Positions 61,247-64,000 of a DNA stretch of 64,000 nt are shown in pieces. The position numbers were made by a program, and so were the translations under genes. How positions within the stretch are numbered: position 1 is the stretch's first letter; the number at the start of each line of letters is the position of its first letter. The stretch is from Thiosocius sp963808165 (lineage in GTDB: Bacteria; Pseudomonadota; Gammaproteobacteria; Chromatiales; Chromatiaceae), in NCBI GenBank assembly GCA_963808165.1, contig CAWEET010000010.1, positions 1-64,000 of the forward strand. Direction: 5' to 3'. Under the pieces are notes generated by a model. That model did not search any database, was not told where the DNA came from, and saw nothing but the letters and a program-made list of their open reading frames with translations.

Positions 61247-62362
61247 TCAACAGAACAGTGTGAGCACACCGGTGTAACCGTACAGGCGCTTATGCGAGAT
61301 TTCGCCGTTCGCATAAAAGCCCGCCAACGGAACGTCACCAAGCAGTTCATGTACCAGCTTGAGCTCGCCGGAGTCCTCGCCAAACAGATTGCGGCCGCGC
61401 CCCAGGCAGGAGTGGTAGAGGGCGCCTCGCGGCGGGCCGGGCAGACGTTTCACCAGTCCCTCGATCATTCGTGCCAGATCTTCGCGGGCCGTCTCGGCAT
61501 CACGCCGGGCAAACTGGATCTCCATGCCGGGTTCCAGCATGTCGCCGACGGCGAGCAGTCCGCGATCTGGGTCGATACCAATCAGATTGCGGACCAAATA
61601 GTCCCCGGTGTCGGAGCCGGCAATGGGTAGTGCAACAAAAATATAGCCGCCGACCCGTTGCAGATCGCGCGCCAACACCTCGCCGATATCCTCTTTGAAC
61701 ACCTCCAGCGCCGGGCGATCGTCGATGGTTTCGATGATGTTGCGCTGGCAACGCGTCACCCGGTGCTTGTGTCCGATGAGACTGCAGCCCTGGGTCAGGC
61801 CGGTGCTGATCGCGATGCTGCCGGAAAATAGCACGCCCGACAGACCGCCGCCGGTGGCGCAGTCGGCGATCTGCGTCGGCAACTTCTCGGCGGATGCGAT
61901 ACCGCCAACCAGAAATCCGCCCTGCAGTCCCTCGCTCAACCCGGTCAGCAACTCGGGAAGCTGCGTGCTGCCCGGATCGCCATGCACCACGGCTACCGTG
62001 GCCAGGCGGCGTTCGCGCCAGTCACGGGTGGCATCCAGCCACGCGTCCATATCGCCATCGAGTTTTGGGATTATACGGAAATCGTCCGCTCCGAACGGGG
62101 TGGCGAGGATCGAGATTGCCGGCTCGGCATAGGTTTCATAGGCATTGCTGCACAGGCCCATGCCGACGCATCCGACCCAGTGCGGAATGCCACTGTGGTC
62201 GCGCAGATAGTCCACGATCCGGTCGCTGTCACCAGCCAGATCGTCGGCGAGATAAACAAAAGCCAGTTGCCGGTCGGTCGCGTCACCGATCGTCGCCAGG
62301 GCCTGATCGCACAGGTCGCGCCAGTCGGGGCCGGTAATGTGTACGCTGCTGAAGGGGGTCAT
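61247..62362 (-). CDS. FIST-domain sensory protein
   Basis: A 371-residue protein with FIST_N (LAFVYLADDLAGDSDRIVDY, HWVGCVGMGLCSNAYETYAEP split, GGFLVGGIAS) and FIST_C (GMEIQFARRDAETAREDL, GALYHSCLGRGRNLFGEDSGE, PLAGFYANGEI). FIST domains are thought to bind small ligands, probably amino acids, upstream of signalling proteins. No transmembrane segment or output domain is attached, so it would be a free sensor. The ATG at 62362 is preferred; GTG 62371 is possible. Confidence 0.85.
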   Translation of the reverse strand: MTPFSSVHITGPDWRDLCDQALATIGDATDRQLAFVYLADDLAGDSDRIVDYLRDHSGIPHWVGCVGMGLCSNAYETYAEPAISILATPFGADDFRIIPKLDGDMDAWLDATRDWRERRLATVAVVHGDPGSTQLPELLTGLSEGLQGGFLVGGIASAEKLPTQIADCATGGGLSGVLFSGSIAISTGLTQGCSLIGHKHRVTRCQRNIIETIDDRPALEVFKEDIGEVLARDLQRVGGYIFVALPIAGSDTGDYLVRNLIGIDPDRGLLAVGDMLEPGMEIQFARRDAETAREDLARMIEGLVKRLPGPPRGALYHSCLGRGRNLFGEDSGELKLVHELLGDVPLAGFYANGEISHKRLYGYTGVLTLFC

Positions 62363-62407
62363 TGAAGGCACGGGCGGTGGCGCCGAAGGGCCGCCACCGC
62401 TGGCGGC

Positions 62408-63283
62408 TCAGGTACCGCGTTCGTCCATCATCTGGTGGATGATCGGGCCAAATATGATCTCCATGGCAAAGCTCATCTTTCCTCCCGGTACCACGATGCT
62501 GTTGCGGCGTGACATGAATGAGCCGCTGATCATTGCCAGCAGGTATTGGAAGTCGGTGTTGAACTTGGCTGGATCGGTAAAGCGGATGACCACGAAGCTT
62601 TCGTCCGGCGTGGGGATGTCGCGGGCGATGAAAGGGTTCGAGGTATCAACCAGCGATACGCGCTGGAAGTTGATATCGGTGCTCGAGAACTGTGGCGTGA
62701 TGTGACGGATATAGTCCGGCATCCGTCGCATGATGGTATCGACCACCGCCTCCGGCGAATAGCCGCGCTCCGCATTGTCGCGGTGGATCTTCTGGATCCA
62801 TTCGAGGTTGACGATGGGCACGACACCGATACCCAAGTCGACATGCGCCGCGACGTCTTCTTTCTCGGTCTTCACCAGCCCGTGCAGTCCCTCATAGAAC
62901 AGCAGGTCGGTGCCCTCGGGAATCGGTTCCCAGGGGGTGAACTCACCCGGCTTCTTGTCGGTGCCAAGCCGCGCGTTGTGCTCGTCCGCTTCGTCCTCGT
63001 TGTGCAGGTAATAGCGCTTCTCGCCGGTGCCTGTTTCGCCATAGGTCTTGAACAGGTCCTCGAGCTTGTCGAAGCGGTTGGCACCGGGGCCGAAGTGGCT
63101 CAGGTGGTCCTCGGTCATCTTGACCTTCATCTCGTTGCGTTCGTAGCGATGGAAGCTGTCGCCCTCGACGACGGCGGCGTTGATGCCCTCGCGGATGAAG
63201 ATATGCTCGAAGGCGCGCTTTACAGTCGTGGTGCCGGCGCCGGACGAACCGGTGACCGCGACGACGGGATGTTGCTTGGACAT
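62408..63283 (-). CDS. prkB: Phosphoribulokinase
   Basis: A 291-residue class I PRK of proteobacterial type that makes ribulose-1,5-bisphosphate for RuBisCO with ATP. The P-loop is VTGSSGAGTTTVKRAF; substrate residues lie in DSFHRYERNEMK; the catalytic region reads LLFYEGLHGLV, and VDLGIGVVPIVNLEWIQKI is conserved. ATG 63283 is standard. It is about 22 kb from cbbLS, not in the cbb operon. A 6-base-stem hairpin (63364-63379) lies in its upstream leader. Confidence 0.96.
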   Translation of the reverse strand: MSKQHPVVAVTGSSGAGTTTVKRAFEHIFIREGINAAVVEGDSFHRYERNEMKVKMTEDHLSHFGPGANRFDKLEDLFKTYGETGTGEKRYYLHNEDEADEHNARLGTDKKPGEFTPWEPIPEGTDLLFYEGLHGLVKTEKEDVAAHVDLGIGVVPIVNLEWIQKIHRDNAERGYSPEAVVDTIMRRMPDYIRHITPQFSSTDINFQRVSLVDTSNPFIARDIPTPDESFVVIRFTDPAKFNTDFQYLLAMISGSFMSRRNSIVVPGGKMSFAMEIIFGPIIHQMMDERGT

Positions 63284-63659
63284 GCTGTCCCCCCTGGATC
63301 TTGAGTTTTAGTCTCGGATTGACGATGAGGAGCCGGCTGGACAAGAAACGACACTCCCAGGGTCGCGTCTTTGGACGCGTCTGCCACCCGTTGGGATCTT
63401 ATTCAGCAGTTCCTAATTTAGTACTGCGCGCGACTATAACATAGCCGTTGCGCGTCGCCCGTCATCCCCGCGCCGAGGCCGCCGGCAGTTGCGCTGGGTC
63501 AATTCTTTGCGCCTCCAATGCCTGTCGCCGGGGTTCCGGTTGAGATCGACAGCGGGCCAGCCGTGCCCCGCAAAAAACTGCCCAAACTGGCAAGCAAATG
63601 TCGGCACATTGCATCATTCCGCGCTAAACTCGCGCCCTTTCGATTTTATTGCGATCCTG
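63284..63659. other. Intergenic region between prkB and purK
   Basis: About 375 bases between divergent genes. It contains a small hairpin with arms CGCGTC (63364-63369) and GACGCG (63374-63379) about 80 bases before prkB. An AT-rich patch (63400-63445) may host one or both promoters, but no clear -10/-35 pair was seen. Confidence 0.4.
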
Positions 63660-64000
63660 ATGGACGACGTTTTTCCCTATCCCGTTGCGCGCATCGGTCT
63701 GATCGGTGGGGGGCAATTGGGCCGAATGATGGTCAAGGCAGCCAAGCGCCTCGGTTGCACCTGCGTGGTGCTGGACCCGATACAAGGGTCGCCGGCAGGG
63801 CAGGTCGCCGGCCACCAGATCGTCGGCGACTACAGTGACCCGGCAATGCTGCGTGAGCTGGCCGAGTCTTGCGACCTGGTAACCTTTGAACTGGAAGAAA
63901 TCGAGACCGAGACACTGATTCGGCTCGAGGAAGAGGGACACCGGATCTATCCCCGTCCCGGACTCCTCTCGATCATTCAGGACAAATACACGCAGAAATG
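63660..64000 (+). CDS. purK: 5-(carboxyamino)imidazole ribonucleotide synthase, N-terminal part
   Basis: The first 113 codons of PurK, cut by the window edge. PurK carboxylates AIR with ATP and bicarbonate in purine synthesis. The N-terminal ATP-grasp signature IGLIGGGQLGRMMVKAAKRLG is clear, followed by DLVTFELEEIETETL. The start ATG at 63660 follows GATCCTG. The C-terminal ATP-grasp domain is outside the window. Confidence 0.92.
   Translation, partial: MDDVFPYPVARIGLIGGGQLGRMMVKAAKRLGCTCVVLDPIQGSPAGQVAGHQIVGDYSDPAMLRELAESCDLVTFELEEIETETLIRLEEEGHRIYPRPGLLSIIQDKYTQK

Noticed and set aside
60349..61263. 304-codon plus-strand frame
   Set aside because: Within dxs in another frame; Arg/Gly-rich shadow.

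Overview
The window looks like a chromosome segment of a chemolithoautotrophic gammaproteobacterium, of the kind found among carboxysome-bearing sulfur oxidisers. The reasons are a form IA RuBisCO inside a complete alpha-carboxysome operon, several inorganic-carbon uptake systems, phosphoribulokinase, and a classical proteobacterial housekeeping block (rpsU, yqeY, dnaG, rpoD, tsaD). No sulfur-oxidation or rRNA gene is present, so a finer placement is not possible. All identifications come from reading translated sequence; no database search was run.

Region by region: 1-2.9 kb is gene-poor and decayed, with an mscL pseudogene, a frameshifted HNH endonuclease gene and a pair of imperfect repeats. 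2.9-6.2 kb (minus) is a tightly overlapping four-gene set: an isoprenylcysteine-methyltransferase-like membrane enzyme, an Lgt-like protein, a cysteine-rich radical SAM enzyme and a small membrane protein. After about 0.9 kb without genes comes tRNA-Ile2(CAU) and, on the minus strand, rpsU-yqeY-dnaG-rpoD (the macromolecular synthesis operon), with a strong hairpin between dnaG and rpoD. 11.7-32.4 kb is mostly housekeeping: tsaD, plsY, folB-folK-MASE1/GGDEF, a pteridine reductase, a MidA-type methyltransferase, envelope lipoproteins, rsd, slt, an orphan glcF, DAHP synthase, two Sel1 proteins and several small enzymes.

32.8-46.4 kb is the carbon-fixation island on the plus strand: a SulP transporter, then cbbL-cbbS-csoS2-csoSCA-csoS4A-csoS4B-csoS1-csoS1-bacterioferritin-like-acRAF-mcdA-mcdB, then cbbR. 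Converging on it from the minus strand is a second CO2-concentrating set: dabB, a small membrane protein, dabA, a CPII-type PII-like protein, a BicA-like SulP transporter, csoS1D and a NUDIX hydrolase. Together these would import bicarbonate/CO2 (DAB and SulP), enclose RuBisCO and carbonic anhydrase in a shell, assemble RuBisCO (acRAF), position the carboxysomes (McdAB) and sense carbon status (CbbR, CPII). A decayed second CbbR-type regulator lies divergent to the dab operon. RuBisCO activase genes (cbbQ/cbbO) are not in the window.

55.5-64 kb holds a secreted protein of unknown role, an overlapping FAD-oxidoreductase/methyltransferase pair that may form a split MnmC-like tRNA modification route, a PlsC-type acyltransferase beside a broken OlsB-like gene, dxs, a FIST-domain sensor, phosphoribulokinase (the other Calvin-cycle-specific enzyme, away from the cbb operon) and the start of purK. 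The best leads for new biology are the radical SAM/Lgt/ICMT cassette, the third membrane protein and NUDIX enzyme of the dab-csoS1D set, the RNA hairpins in the carboxysome transcript and the split tRNA-modification pair.
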